Below, in pieces: positions 26,955-37,424 of a stretch of DNA of 64,000 nucleotides; position 1 is the stretch's first letter, and each line of letters starts with the position of its first letter. The position numbers and the translations under genes were made by a program. Source of the DNA: Pseudomonas fluorescens (GTDB lineage: Bacteria > Pseudomonadota > Gammaproteobacteria > Pseudomonadales > Pseudomonadaceae). The notes beneath the pieces were generated by a model. It was not told the origin of the DNA. It made no database searches and saw nothing but the letters and a program-made list of their open reading frames with translations. The stretch covers positions 558,001 through 622,000 of the forward strand of contig NZ_LR134318.1 of NCBI RefSeq assembly GCF_900636825.1, read 5' to 3'.

Positions 26955-28124
26955 ATGGCTTGGAATGAGCCGGGTGGCAACTCGAATAATCAGGATCCTT
27001 GGGGTGGCAAGCGCCGCAATAACGGCGACCGCAAGGGGCCACCAGATCTCGACGAGGCCTTCCGAAAGCTGCAGGAAAGCCTGAACGGGTTGTTCGGTGG
27101 TGGTAAAAAACGTGGTGATGACGGCGGCGGTTCCGGCAAGAGCAGTGGCGGCTTCGGCGGTCTGCTCGGCATCGGTCTGGTGGTGCTGGCGGCAATCTGG
27201 CTGTACAGCGCGGTCTACGTGGTCGACGAGCAGGAGCAGGCCGTGGTGCTGCGCTTCGGCAAGTACTATGAGACTGTCGGTCCAGGCCTGAACATCTACT
27301 TCCCGCCGATCGACAAGAAGTACATGGAAAACGTCACGCGTGAGCGGGCGTACACCAAGCAGGGCCAGATGCTGACCGAAGACGAGAACATCGTCGAAGT
27401 GCCGCTGACCGTGCAGTACAAGATCAGCAACCTGCAGGATTTCGTGCTGAACGTCGATCAGCCGGAAATCAGCCTGCAGCATGCAACCGACAGCGCCCTG
27501 CGCCACGTGGTGGGTTCCACCGCCATGGACCAGGTGTTGACTGAAGGTCGTGAATTGATGGCCAGCGAAATCAAGGAGCGTCTGCAACGCTTCCTCGATA
27601 CCTATCGCACCGGGATCACCGTAACGCAGGTCAACGTACAGAGCGCAGCGGCACCGCGCGAAGTGCAGGAAGCCTTCGATGACGTGATCCGCGCCCGTGA
27701 AGACGAGCAGCGTTCGCGCAACCAGGCGGAAACCTACGCCAACGGCGTCGTGCCGGAAGCTCGTGGTCAGGCCCAGCGCATCCTCGAAGATGCCAATGGT
27801 TACCGTGACGAGACCGTCTCGCGCGCCAAGGGTGAGGCCGATCGCTTTACCAAACTGGTTGCCGAGTACCGCAAGGCACCTGAAGTCACCCGCCAGCGTC
27901 TGTACCTGGACACCATGCAGGAAGTCTTCAGCAATACCAGCAAGGTACTCGTGACCGGCAACAAGAACGGCCAGAGCAACCTGCTCTACCTGCCGTTGGA
28001 TAAAATGATCCAGAACAGTTCGGGCAGCAACGCACCGGTTACCGGTTCGGCCGCCAGCAACAACACGGACGTCACGCCGCATGTCACTGACGTGCCGCAG
28101 TCGCGTACAAGGGAGACCCGCTGA
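26955..28124 (+). CDS. hflK: FtsH protease modulator HflK
   Basis: 389 residues. Band-7/SPFH inner-membrane protein that with HflC cages FtsH. Gly/Asn-rich cytoplasmic N-terminus (MAWNEPGGNSNNQDPWGG, GGGKKRGDDGGGSG), one membrane helix at about 75-95 (LLGIGLVVLAAIWLYSAVYV), then the SPFH domain (VVLRFGKYYETVGPGLNIYF) and a helical region. Start chosen at ATG 26955; GGAGAG is 7 bases upstream. Stop overlaps hflC start by one base. Confidence 0.95.
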   Translation: MAWNEPGGNSNNQDPWGGKRRNNGDRKGPPDLDEAFRKLQESLNGLFGGGKKRGDDGGGSGKSSGGFGGLLGIGLVVLAAIWLYSAVYVVDEQEQAVVLRFGKYYETVGPGLNIYFPPIDKKYMENVTRERAYTKQGQMLTEDENIVEVPLTVQYKISNLQDFVLNVDQPEISLQHATDSALRHVVGSTAMDQVLTEGRELMASEIKERLQRFLDTYRTGITVTQVNVQSAAAPREVQEAFDDVIRAREDEQRSRNQAETYANGVVPEARGQAQRILEDANGYRDETVSRAKGEADRFTKLVAEYRKAPEVTRQRLYLDTMQEVFSNTSKVLVTGNKNGQSNLLYLPLDKMIQNSSGSNAPVTGSAASNNTDVTPHVTDVPQSRTRETR

Positions 28125-28993
28125 TGAGCAATAAATCGCTGATCGCCCTGATTGTTGGCGTCGTCGTGGTACTGGTGGGCTGGAACTGCTTCTACATCGT
28201 GGCTCAGACCGAGCGCGCGGTGCTGCTGCAATTCGGTCGCGTGGTTCAGGCTGACGTTCAGCCGGGTCTGCATGTGCGGGTGCCTTTCGTTAACCAGGTG
28301 CGCAAGTTCGATGCGCGTCTGATGACGCTGGATGCACCAACGCAGCGTTTCCTGACCCTGGAAAAGAAAGCCGTGATGGTCGACGCCTACGCCAAGTGGC
28401 GCGTGAAAGATGCCGAGCGCTTCTACACCGCGACTTCCGGCCTCAAGCAAATCGCCGACGAGCGTTTGTCCCGTCGTCTCGAATCGGGTCTGCGTGACCA
28501 GTTCGGTAAGCGCACCCTGCACGAAGTGGTATCGGGTGAGCGTGATGCGCTGATGGCTGACATCACCGCGTCGCTGAACAAAATGGCGGAAAAAGAGCTG
28601 GGTATCGAAGTTGTCGATGTCCGGGTCAAGGCCATCGACCTGCCGAAAGAAGTAAACCGCAGCGTGTTCGAACGTATGAGCACCGAGCGTGAGCGTGAAG
28701 CTCGCGAGCACCGCGCCAAGGGTAACGAGCTGGCCGAAGGCATCCGTGCCGACGCCGATCGTCAACGCCGCGTGCTGCTGGCTGAAGCCTATCGTGAATC
28801 CGAAGAGGTTCGCGGTGATGGTGATGCCCAGGCCGCTGCGATCTATTCCAAGGCGTACGGTCAGGATCAGGAGTTCTACGGTTTCTACCGCAGCCTGCGT
28901 GCCTACCGTGAAAGCTTCGCGAACAAATCCGACGTCATGGTCCTCGACCCAAGCAGCGACTTCTTCCACTACCTGGAAAAAGCCAAGCCTTGA
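28124..28993 (+). CDS. hflC: FtsH protease modulator HflC
   Basis: 289 residues. N-terminal membrane anchor (LIALIVGVVVVLVGWNCFYI), SPFH domain (LLQFGRVVQADVQPGLHVRVPF), and long helix rich in Arg/Glu (about 185-235), as in the HflK partner. Length and order match the family. Confidence 0.95.
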   Translation: MSNKSLIALIVGVVVVLVGWNCFYIVAQTERAVLLQFGRVVQADVQPGLHVRVPFVNQVRKFDARLMTLDAPTQRFLTLEKKAVMVDAYAKWRVKDAERFYTATSGLKQIADERLSRRLESGLRDQFGKRTLHEVVSGERDALMADITASLNKMAEKELGIEVVDVRVKAIDLPKEVNRSVFERMSTEREREAREHRAKGNELAEGIRADADRQRRVLLAEAYRESEEVRGDGDAQAAAIYSKAYGQDQEFYGFYRSLRAYRESFANKSDVMVLDPSSDFFHYLEKAKP

Positions 28994-29294
28994 TACGGCG
29001 TTGACCTGAATCATTCCGCCCGGCGGCTAAAACCTCGGGCGGGGTGATCCTTTGGGAAAACGTGTGTATGATGCGGCAGCCGGGAAATTCCCGGCTTTTT
29101 TGCGTCTGCACGTTTGATTGCTGTTTTTTGCTGCAGAGTATCGGGACGAAAGCCCTGACAGTTTTCGAGGAAAGTGATTGGCGAAGCCGGTAACAGGCTT
29201 TTCGCTCCGTTGTTCATGCGCGGAACAATCGTTTTCTGCTTCAATCAAGGCTCAGCCTGCAGGCTGGCCGCCCGGATCAAAGGGGAATGGCGTA
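28994..29294. other. hflC-hisZ intergenic region
   Basis: 301 bases without a gene I can support. Contains an inverted repeat CCGCCCG / CGGGCGG (about 29017-29043), a TATGAT box at about 29067, the terminator at 29079 and the AGGGGA ribosome-binding site of hisZ. The small DUF2065 gene that I recall between hflC and hisZ in P. aeruginosa is not seen in any frame. Confidence 0.6.
29079..29101 (+). terminator. Rho-independent terminator after hflC
   Basis: GCCGGG / CCCGGC stem with a five-base loop followed by six T. Confidence 0.8.
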
Positions 29295-30482
29295 ATGGCA
29301 ACGGTAGACCGCTGGCTGCTGCCAGATGGCATCGAAGAAGTACTGCCACCGGAAGCGGCGCGCATTGAAGTTGCGCGTCGTCAGGTGTTGGATCTGTTCC
29401 AGAGCTGGGGTTACGAGTTTGTCGTGACTCCTCATATCGAGTACCTGGAATCCCTGCTGACCGGCGCAGGCCAGGACCTGGATCTGCGTACCTTCAAGGT
29501 GATCGACCCACAGTCGGGTCGGCAGATGGGTTTCCGTGCCGACATCACGCCGCAGGTGGCGCGCATCGATGCGCACACTCTGCGTCGCGAAGGCCCAAGC
29601 CGTCTGTGCTACGCGGGCAGCGTGCTGCACGCCCAACCGCGTGCTCTGTCCTCCTCGCGCAGCCCGATCCAGTTGGGTGCCGAGTTGTACGGCGACGCCA
29701 GCCCGAGCAGCGACGTCGAAGTGATCAGCCTGATGCTGGCCATGCTGCAACTGGCCGACGTGCCGGACGTTCACATGGACCTCGGTCATGTTGGCATCTA
29801 CCGCGGGCTGGCGCGTGCCGCCGGTCTGTCCGGTGAAGTCGAGCAACAGTTGTTCGATGCCTTGCAACGCAAGGCCATCGACGAGGTCATTAGCCTGACC
29901 GAAGGCCTGCCCGCCGATTTGTCCGGCATGCTGCGCGCACTGGTTGATCTATGCGGCGGCCGTGAAGTGTTGAGCGCTGCTCGCGAGCGTCTGGCCAATG
30001 CGCCGGCCCCGGTGCTGGCGGCACTGGAAGATCTGCTGGCGATCGCCGAGCGTCTTTCGGCGCGCTTCCCCGAGCTGCCGCTGTACTTCGACCTCGGTGA
30101 GCTGCGTGGCTACCACTACCACACCGGTGTGGTGTTCGCAGTGTTTGTACCGGGTGTCGGCCAGTCCATCGCTCAGGGCGGTCGTTACGACGACATCGGC
30201 GCCGACTTCGGTCGCGCCCGCCCGGCGACTGGTTTTTCCACCGATTTGAAAACCCTGGTGACCCTGGGGCGTGCTGAGATCGAGTTACCGTCTGGCGGTA
30301 TCTGGATGCCTGACAGTACGGATGCGGCACTCTGGCAGCAGGTTTGCCAGTTGCGCAGTGAGGGTCAGCGTGTCGTTCAGGCATTGCCTGGACAACCTTT
30401 GGCCGCCGCCCGTGATGCGGACTGCGACCGGCAATTGATTCAGCAGAACGGGCTTTGGCAAGTATCGCCACTGGCTTCTTGA
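29295..30482 (+). CDS. hisZ: ATP phosphoribosyltransferase regulatory subunit HisZ
   Basis: 395 residues. A catalytically inactive paralogue of histidyl-tRNA synthetase that activates short-form HisG for the first step of histidine synthesis. Class II synthetase-like motifs: [41 protein letters not shown], and [22 protein letters not shown] [16 protein letters not shown]. Start at ATG 29295 ([13 protein letters not shown]) with AGGGGA upstream. Precedes purA as in other pseudomonads. Confidence 0.94.
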   Translation: MATVDRWLLPDGIEEVLPPEAARIEVARRQVLDLFQSWGYEFVVTPHIEYLESLLTGAGQDLDLRTFKVIDPQSGRQMGFRADITPQVARIDAHTLRREGPSRLCYAGSVLHAQPRALSSSRSPIQLGAELYGDASPSSDVEVISLMLAMLQLADVPDVHMDLGHVGIYRGLARAAGLSGEVEQQLFDALQRKAIDEVISLTEGLPADLSGMLRALVDLCGGREVLSAARERLANAPAPVLAALEDLLAIAERLSARFPELPLYFDLGELRGYHYHTGVVFAVFVPGVGQSIAQGGRYDDIGADFGRARPATGFSTDLKTLVTLGRAEIELPSGGIWMPDSTDAALWQQVCQLRSEGQRVVQALPGQPLAAARDADCDRQLIQQNGLWQVSPLAS

Positions 30483-31826
<1,344 letters not shown>

Positions 31827-31845
31827 TAAGTCGTTGATGTAAAAA

Positions 31846-31873
31846 ACAAAGGCCCCTTAATCGGGGCCTTTGT
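31846..31873 (+). terminator. Terminator after purA
   Basis: Perfect 11-base stem ACAAAGGCCCC / GGGGCCTTTGT with loop TTAATC. Confidence 0.88.
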
Positions 31874-31965
31874 CGTTTATGCCTGTTGGACGGCATGACC
31901 TTTGCTGTGAATCTGTCTACAAGAGTGCCATCAAATTAATGGCGTCAGAAGTCGAGGTGTTCACA

Positions 31966-33900
31966 GTGTCGGCCGTTCTCTCACTGTTACAAAGCCGGTT
32001 GTTGCGGCCCGTATTCGTTACCCTTGGTATCGCCCTTTTGGTGCAAGTGCTGGTAGCCGTCGCCCTGACTCGGAGCACGGTCACGGCGCTGGAAGCTGAT
32101 CTGGCGGTGGGCCTCGGTGCCGACAGCCAAAAGCTCTCCGGCGAACTGGAGCAGGCCGGCCGAGAAGTCACCTCAAGTCTGGATAATCTGTCCGCCAGCA
32201 CCCGTCAGCGCTTGACCGCGGGTTTGTCTGCGCGTCTCAAGGACGAGCAGGCGCAGCTGCGGGCGACGCTGGAAAAGGATCTCAAGGATTCGGCCAACGA
32301 CATGGCTCAGCTGCTCGCTTCGGTAGCGCCGCGCGCCATGTGGGACAGCGACGTGCCGACCCTGTCGGAATTCGCCCGCCGGGCCCAGCGCAATCCCAAT
32401 GTGCTGTTTGTGGTGTACGACGACGCCACCGGCCAGCACCTGACCCGCTATCTCAATCGTGAAAACCCGATCAACAAGGCTCTGCTGGAGAAGGGGCAAG
32501 GCGAGCGTGCGCTGGATAAAGTGCTGGATGCGGCGAAGAACGATCCATCGGTCTACTACCTCGAAGCTTCGATCAATCCCAATGGCGTGGAAATCGGCAA
32601 GGTTTTGATGGGGGTTTCCACAGCTTCGGTTGAAACCGATCTGGCCGCGCTGGACAAGCGCTTTCTGGCGCTGATCGCCAGCAGCGATCAACTGGTCGGC
32701 GACAGTCTTGAAGGTGCTGCGGCGGACAGCGCCAAAGCCATGCAGGCGCGCTTGCAGTCCGCGCAGTCGACAGCGGTCGAGATGAAAGCGAATACCGCCC
32801 GTACCGTGCAGGACGCGGCGGCGACCTTGCGCTGGCGCATCGGCATGGGTCTGGCGCTGGTTGGCTGCGGTGTGTTGCTGCTGTTGGCCGTGGTGCTGGG
32901 CCATCGTGTGGTCAATCGCCTGAAAATGCTCAATGCCGCCATGGATGACCTGGCGGCGGGCGAGGGTGATCTGACCAAGCGCGTGCAGATCAACAGCAAG
33001 GACGAAATCGGCGACATGGCCTCGGCGGTCAATCGCTTTGTGGATAAGTTGCAGCCCATCGTTCGTGAGGCGGGCGACGTTGCCCAGCGTACGGGTGTGG
33101 AGATCGGTGCGATGACCCTGCGTAACGCCGGCGCCGATGCGGCGGCGGGGATGCAGCGTGATGAGGTCGCCGAAAGTCTGCGCGCGCTGTCGCAAATGGC
33201 TGACGAGGCGCAGTCGGAAAGCCATGCGATGCAGGCGGCGCTGAAACAAGTGGTGGATATTCGTCAGGCCACGGACGAAAACACGCGCACATCAGCCAAA
33301 GTTGGCAGCCTGATCGAAGCGCTGGCGGGGCAGGTCGATACCGGGGCGAAAGTCATCGAACGCCTGGCACAGCAAAGTGAGCAGATCGAAGTGGTGCTGA
33401 CGGTGATTCATGGGATTGCGGAACAGACCAACTTGCTCGCGCTGAACGCAGCGATCGAGGCAGCGCGGGCCGGGGAGACCGGGCGCGGATTTGCAGTGGT
33501 GGCGGACGAGGTCCGAGCGCTGGCGAGCAAGACGCAAAGCTCCACCGGCGATATTCAGGCGCACATCGTTGCGTTGCAGCAAGGCGCGCGCGAGGCGGTT
33601 GAAGCGATCGGCCAGGCCGGACGCCAGGCCAGCGAAGGTTTGCTGGTATTGCGTGATAGCGCGCGGTTGCAGCAATCGGTGCAGACGTCCGTCGAGCAGG
33701 TGCATGCGGCGATTGGTCTGGCAACGCAGGCCGCAGCACATCAGGCCCAAGGCGCGCAGGCAGTACGGGGACGGGTCGAGACGATTCATGCGCAGGCCGA
33801 AAAAGCGGCGCAGGCAGTGGTGGAAACCACGGCCAGTGGCAAGGTTCTGGATGGTTTGGCTGCACAGCTGAAAGCCAGTCTGGGGCAGTTCAGGGCTTAA
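31966..33900 (+). CDS. Methyl-accepting chemotaxis protein
   Basis: 644 residues from GTG 31966, chosen because GAGGTG stands 6 bases upstream; ATG 31939 is an alternative without a clear site. Membrane helix 1 ([20 protein letters not shown]), a helical periplasmic sensor of about 250 residues with a small PAS/Cache-like core ([18 protein letters not shown]), helix 2 ([21 protein letters not shown]), HAMP ([21 protein letters not shown]), and the signalling hairpin tip ([21 protein letters not shown]). No C-terminal CheR-docking pentapeptide (ends QFRA). Ligand not predictable. It converges on the iron transporter with only a REPIN between. Confidence 0.9.
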   Translation: MSAVLSLLQSRLLRPVFVTLGIALLVQVLVAVALTRSTVTALEADLAVGLGADSQKLSGELEQAGREVTSSLDNLSASTRQRLTAGLSARLKDEQAQLRATLEKDLKDSANDMAQLLASVAPRAMWDSDVPTLSEFARRAQRNPNVLFVVYDDATGQHLTRYLNRENPINKALLEKGQGERALDKVLDAAKNDPSVYYLEASINPNGVEIGKVLMGVSTASVETDLAALDKRFLALIASSDQLVGDSLEGAAADSAKAMQARLQSAQSTAVEMKANTARTVQDAAATLRWRIGMGLALVGCGVLLLLAVVLGHRVVNRLKMLNAAMDDLAAGEGDLTKRVQINSKDEIGDMASAVNRFVDKLQPIVREAGDVAQRTGVEIGAMTLRNAGADAAAGMQRDEVAESLRALSQMADEAQSESHAMQAALKQVVDIRQATDENTRTSAKVGSLIEALAGQVDTGAKVIERLAQQSEQIEVVLTVIHGIAEQTNLLALNAAIEAARAGETGRGFAVVADEVRALASKTQSSTGDIQAHIVALQQGAREAVEAIGQAGRQASEGLLVLRDSARLQQSVQTSVEQVHAAIGLATQAAAHQAQGAQAVRGRVETIHAQAEKAAQAVVETTASGKVLDGLAAQLKASLGQFRA

Positions 33901-33985
33901 GATCAAAAGATCGCAGCCTGCGGCAGCTCCTACATGGGAATTTGCATTTCCCTGTAGGAGCTGTCGCAGGCTGCGATCTTTTTAG
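33901..33985. repeat. REPIN (tail-to-tail) filling the gap between convergent genes
   Basis: Arms ordered ...GGCAGCTCCTAC - spacer - GTAGGAGCTGTCGCAGG..., the opposite order from most copies here. It starts at the base after the chemoreceptor stop, and its right end contains the permease stop (33982-33984). Confidence 0.9.
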
Positions 33986-35547
33986 CGGCTCAAATACATC
34001 CGTGTAGTGAGCAAATACACCGGCAACCCAGAGACAACAATCAACAGCGCCGCATAAGGCGCCGCCGCCGCAAACTCGACATTCGCCGTGTGCGCCCAGA
34101 CTTCTGTCGCCAAAGTGTTGAGCCCGGTCGGGCTGAGCAATAGCGTCGCGGTCAATTCCTTCATCGCATCCAGAAACACCAGCGCAAACGCCGCGCCCAA
34201 AGCCGGGAAGATGATCGGCAATGTCACCCGACAAAATGCCGTGAATGACGATGCACCCAGGGTACGCGCAGCCTCTTCAAGCTGTGGCGCAGCCTTGTTC
34301 AGCGCAGTGCGGATGGGTGCCTGCGCCAGCGGCAGAAACAGCAGCGCATAAGCAATCAGCAGCAGGCCCGACGTCTGGTACAGCACCGGCACGTAATGCA
34401 GGGCGAAATACACCAGCGTCAGGGCGATCACCAGCCCCGGCAATGCATGCAGCAAATACGGCAGGCGCTCGGCCCAGATCGCCAACTGGCCTTTGTAACG
34501 CACCACCAGCAGTCCGACGGGCACCGCCAGCACCAGGCACAACGCTGCGCCGCCGAGCGACAATGCCAGCGACGACAACAGCGCTTCGCTGATCGCCGCC
34601 ACCGGGAAAGCTGCTGATGAGCCCACCGCCAGCCAGTACGCCAACATCCCCAGAGGAATGCCGCTGCCGACGATCGCCAGTGTCAGGCAATACAACTGAC
34701 CGACCGCTGCCCATGGCCCCAGCCGAACCTGTTCGGCCCGGCGCGCGGCGCCTTGCCCGGTGCGCACATGCCGACCTTTGCCGCGCACACGCAGCTCCAG
34801 CCACAACAGCAACAGACACAGCGCCAGCAACACCGCCGACAGCATTGCCGCATTCGCGTTGCTGAATTCCAGTTCGAATTGCTGATAAATAGCCGTGGTA
34901 AAGGTTTGCAGGCCAATGATCGACAATGCCCCGAACTCCACCAGCATGTGCAAGGCAATCAGCAAGGAACCCGCCAACAATGAGGGCCACAGCAGCGGCA
35001 GGGTGACGCGGAAAAACACGCCCCAGCGATTCTGCCCAAGCGTGCGGGCGGACTCCTCAAGCGACGGGTCGAGATTGCGCAAGGTTGCTGCCACCGGCAG
35101 AAAGATCAGCGGGTATTTCGACAGGCTCATCACCAGAATCGCGCCGCCCAGTCCTTCGAACTGCGCGCTCAGCGACACCCAGGTGAAACTGCTGACAAAC
35201 GCCGGTACCGCGAACGGCAGGCACAAAATCACGCCCCAAAGCCGACGCCCCGGCAGATTACTGCGTTCCAGCAGCCAGGCCAGCGACAGACCGATCACGC
35301 CACACGTCACCGTTACGCCAACCATTAGCGCGAGGGTATTGCGCAGCAGGCCAAACACATACGGGCGCCACAGCAGATGCAGCGCCTCGGCCCAGCCGGC
35401 CTGCCAGGCTTTCAAGCCGACATAGGCCAGCGGCAGCAGGCTCAGCACCACCAAGAGCAAAACCGGCAGCACCAGCCAGATCGACGGCCGCTTGCGCCTG
35501 GGTATGTAGCCCCCGCGCGAGGCGGGGGCGGATAACGATGCGGTCAT
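33982..35547 (-). CDS. Ferric iron ABC transporter permease (FbpB-like)
   Basis: 521 residues with about 12 membrane segments in two homologous halves, the fused-permease form of the iron(III) importer family. Each half carries the cytoplasmic loop for the ATPase: LEESARTLGQNRWGVFFRVTLP (about 165-186) and LEEAARTLGASSFTAFCRVTLP (about 428-449). Begins one base inside the stop of the binding-protein gene (TGATG). No ATPase gene is adjacent, so it must be supplied from elsewhere. Symbol left open because fbpB, sfuB and afuB are all used. Confidence 0.9.
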   Translation of the reverse strand: MTASLSAPASRGGYIPRRKRPSIWLVLPVLLLVVLSLLPLAYVGLKAWQAGWAEALHLLWRPYVFGLLRNTLALMVGVTVTCGVIGLSLAWLLERSNLPGRRLWGVILCLPFAVPAFVSSFTWVSLSAQFEGLGGAILVMSLSKYPLIFLPVAATLRNLDPSLEESARTLGQNRWGVFFRVTLPLLWPSLLAGSLLIALHMLVEFGALSIIGLQTFTTAIYQQFELEFSNANAAMLSAVLLALCLLLLWLELRVRGKGRHVRTGQGAARRAEQVRLGPWAAVGQLYCLTLAIVGSGIPLGMLAYWLAVGSSAAFPVAAISEALLSSLALSLGGAALCLVLAVPVGLLVVRYKGQLAIWAERLPYLLHALPGLVIALTLVYFALHYVPVLYQTSGLLLIAYALLFLPLAQAPIRTALNKAAPQLEEAARTLGASSFTAFCRVTLPIIFPALGAAFALVFLDAMKELTATLLLSPTGLNTLATEVWAHTANVEFAAAAPYAALLIVVSGLPVYLLTTRMYLSR

Positions 35548-36557
35548 CAGTTCAAGCCAACTTCACGTTCCAGCTCCAGCGCCTCTTCGGCATTGCCCAG
35601 ATCGGCAGGTGTCACGTTCGGCGCTTCCAGTTCGCTGAACGGCTTGAGCCCGCGATCCGATTCCATGCCTTTGTGCAGCGGATATTCGGCGGTGGTCTGA
35701 GTGATCACGCGCTGACCTTCTTCGCTGGCCATGAAGGCGAGGAATTGCTGGGCTTCTTTCGGATGTTTGCTGGATTTCAATACGGCCGCGCTGGACACGG
35801 TGATCAGGCCGCCAGCGTCGCCGCCGGTGAAGTAATGGAGTTTGGAATCGAGCTTGCCTTTCTCGCGTTGAAGGGCGAACCAGTAGTAGTTGTTCACCAG
35901 CACGGTAGCGACTTCGCCGTTTTCCACAGCTTTGAGCGCGACCATGTTGTTGCTGTAGGTCTTGCCGAACGCGCGCAGACCGGTAAGCCATTCTTCGGCG
36001 GCGTCACGACCGTGCAGCTTGATGATCGCGACGGCCTGTTCCTGAAACGCGCCACTGGTGGGCACGAAACCGACCTTGCCTTGCCATTGCGGGTCGGAAA
36101 ATTCCATCACCGACTTCGGCAGGTCTTTTTCATCGATCAGTTTCGGGTTGAACGCGACCACGCGCACGCGCGCAGTAACACCGATCCAGGTGCCGTTGGC
36201 GGCGACGTATTTTTCCGGGAGAACCGCCAGTGTGGCGTCATCGGTCTTGGCCAGCAGACCTTGTTCGCCGAGGTTGTTCAGCGGTGGCGACTCTTCGGTG
36301 TAGATCACGTCCGCGGGGGAGCGGTCGCCTTCTTCGATGATCTGGCTGGCCAGCTGGTTACTGCTGCCCTTGCGCACGTTGACGTGAATGCCGGTCTTGG
36401 CTTCGAAGGCTTTGGCAATCGCGTCGCCGACTTCCTTGTGCTGGCCGTTATAAAGAGTCAGGGAGACCGCATCGGCAGCCTGGGTGAGGGGAGTGGCGAG
36501 CGCCAGGCCAAGGAGGGTAAAGGTCAGGCCTCGGCGCAGGGTATTTCGAAACATCAT
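35547..36557 (-). CDS. Periplasmic iron(III)-binding protein (FbpA/FutA-like)
   Basis: 336 residues. Signal peptide (LTFTLLGLALATPLTQAADA), then the family-1 binding fold: LTLYNGQHKEVGDAIAKAF, PADVIYTEESPPLNNL, GVTARVRVVAFNP, and the paired tyrosines in VNNYYWFALQ that bind ferric iron in this family. Two adjacent ATGs; the first is given, with GAGGAA upstream. Precedes its permease in an operon with a Fur-like box in front. Confidence 0.92.
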   Translation of the reverse strand: MMFRNTLRRGLTFTLLGLALATPLTQAADAVSLTLYNGQHKEVGDAIAKAFEAKTGIHVNVRKGSSNQLASQIIEEGDRSPADVIYTEESPPLNNLGEQGLLAKTDDATLAVLPEKYVAANGTWIGVTARVRVVAFNPKLIDEKDLPKSVMEFSDPQWQGKVGFVPTSGAFQEQAVAIIKLHGRDAAEEWLTGLRAFGKTYSNNMVALKAVENGEVATVLVNNYYWFALQREKGKLDSKLHYFTGGDAGGLITVSSAAVLKSSKHPKEAQQFLAFMASEEGQRVITQTTAEYPLHKGMESDRGLKPFSELEAPNVTPADLGNAEEALELEREVGLN

Positions 36558-36595
36558 TCGCAGGGTTCCTCACTGTCGCATTGCAAAAACTTGCA

Positions 36596-36615
36596 ACAAT
36601 GATAAACGATATTGT
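36596..36615 (-). promoter_or_regulatory. Fur-box-like inverted repeat
   Basis: ACAAT-GATAAACGAT-ATTGT, an AT-rich imperfect palindrome resembling GATAATGATAATCATTATC, 39 bases upstream of the iron-binding protein gene. Iron repression is expected for this operon type; the match is partial. Confidence 0.5.
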
Positions 36616-36651
36616 TTCTCAAGTGCGCCTTGTGCGGCAACCGGCGATCTT

Positions 36652-36743
36652 GTAGGAGCTGCCGAAGGCTGCGATCTTTTGATCTTGTTCTCTAAAAAAC
36701 AAGATCAAAAGATCGCAGCCTCGTTGCACTCGTCAGCTCCTAC
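36652..36743. repeat. REPIN with variant right arm
   Basis: Left arm GTAGGAGCTGCCGAAGGCTG; right arm GCAGCCTCGTTGCACTCGTC then AGCTCCTAC. The altered right arm is repeated at 58816-58904. Confidence 0.88.
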
Positions 36744-36786
36744 AAGCTCATACAAGACCTGCGGAAATTCAGGAAGCCAGAAACGC

Positions 36787-36810
36787 AAAAACCCGCTTTC
36801 GCGGGTTTTC
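36787..36810 (-). terminator. Terminator of tRNA-Leu (distal copy)
   Basis: AAAACCCGC / GCGGGTTTT hairpin with a TTTC loop (GAAA on the sense strand), 34 bases past the tRNA 3' end. Confidence 0.85.
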
Positions 36811-36843
36811 GTGAAATCCAAGGCCTTAACCTTGGGTTTGAAT

Positions 36844-36930
36844 TGGTGCCCAGAAGAAGACTCGAACTTCCACGACCGTAAGGTCACCAGCACCTGAAGC
36901 TGGCGTGTCTACCAATTTCACCATCTGGGC
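36844..36930 (-). tRNA. tRNA-Leu (anticodon CAG)
   Basis: 87 nt including encoded CCA. Acceptor GCCCAGA pairs with TCTGGGC, D-loop GAAATTGGTAGAC, anticodon stem CCAGC-TTCAGGT-GCTGG giving CAG, long class II variable arm (TGACCTTACGGTCG), T-loop GTTCGAGTC. Decodes CUG, the dominant Leu codon of this genome. Confidence 0.97.
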
Positions 36931-36965
36931 AATCATCGCAAGCGTTGCCGCTGTTGATGTGGCGC

Positions 36966-36994
36966 ACTATACGGAGCGCTTTTTGATCTGTAAA
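36966..36994 (-). promoter_or_regulatory. Promoter of distal tRNA-Leu
   Basis: Minus-strand TTTACA, exactly 17 bases, TATAGT, followed by a GC-rich discriminator (GCGCC) typical of stringently controlled stable RNA promoters. Confidence 0.8.
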
Positions 36995-37047
36995 CCCCTG
37001 ATTTAATTTTAATAAATCGGTTTTAACAAAAGCATTTCTTAGAATGC

Positions 37048-37072
37048 AAAAAACCCGCTTTCGCGGGTTTTT
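37048..37072 (-). terminator. Terminator of tRNA-Leu (proximal copy)
   Basis: AAAAACCCGC / GCGGGTTTTT hairpin, same as the distal unit. Confidence 0.85.
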
Positions 37073-37111
37073 GTGTGAGTCTTGAAACTGATCTAGTCTC
37101 AATCTCGAAAT

Positions 37112-37198
37112 TGGTGCCCAGAAGAAGACTCGAACTTCCACGACCGTAAGGTCACCAGCACCTGAAGCTGGCGTGTCTACCAATTTCACCATCTGGGC
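37112..37198 (-). tRNA. tRNA-Leu (anticodon CAG), second copy
   Basis: Sequence identical by eye to the 36844-36930 tRNA, 87 nt with CCA. It has its own promoter and terminator, so the two are separate transcription units rather than a tandem precursor. Confidence 0.97.
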
Positions 37199-37234
37199 AG
37201 TATCGGTAACGCTTGTGCGTCGTCGATGGCGCGC

Positions 37235-37263
37235 ACTATACGGAGCGTCTTTTTAACTGTAAA
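37235..37263 (-). promoter_or_regulatory. Promoter of proximal tRNA-Leu
   Basis: Minus-strand TTTACA, 17 bases, TATAGT, GC-rich discriminator; nearly the same as the distal promoter. Confidence 0.8.
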
Positions 37264-37424
37264 CCCCTGGCAGAAAAAAATATGATTTTTTTTACCGGCG
37301 GCGTTCAAAACGGCTTTGCGATGTCGATAGAAGGCCCCAGCAGCGCCTTATATAGTCGGAAATTTCCCGTTTCATGGCGCCTATGCCAAACTAACCCGCA
37401 TATAGACAAGGTGAAAACTCTCTA

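Noticed and set aside
23000..28082. Very long antisense reading frames opposite mutL, hfq, hflX and hflK
   Set aside because: They lie entirely opposite well-conserved genes and arise from GC-rich third positions; no independent motif or start signal.
37112..37198. tRNA-Leu as attachment site of an integrated element
   Set aside because: The repeated sequence downstream is a whole tRNA unit with promoter, and no integrase or element lies between the copies.
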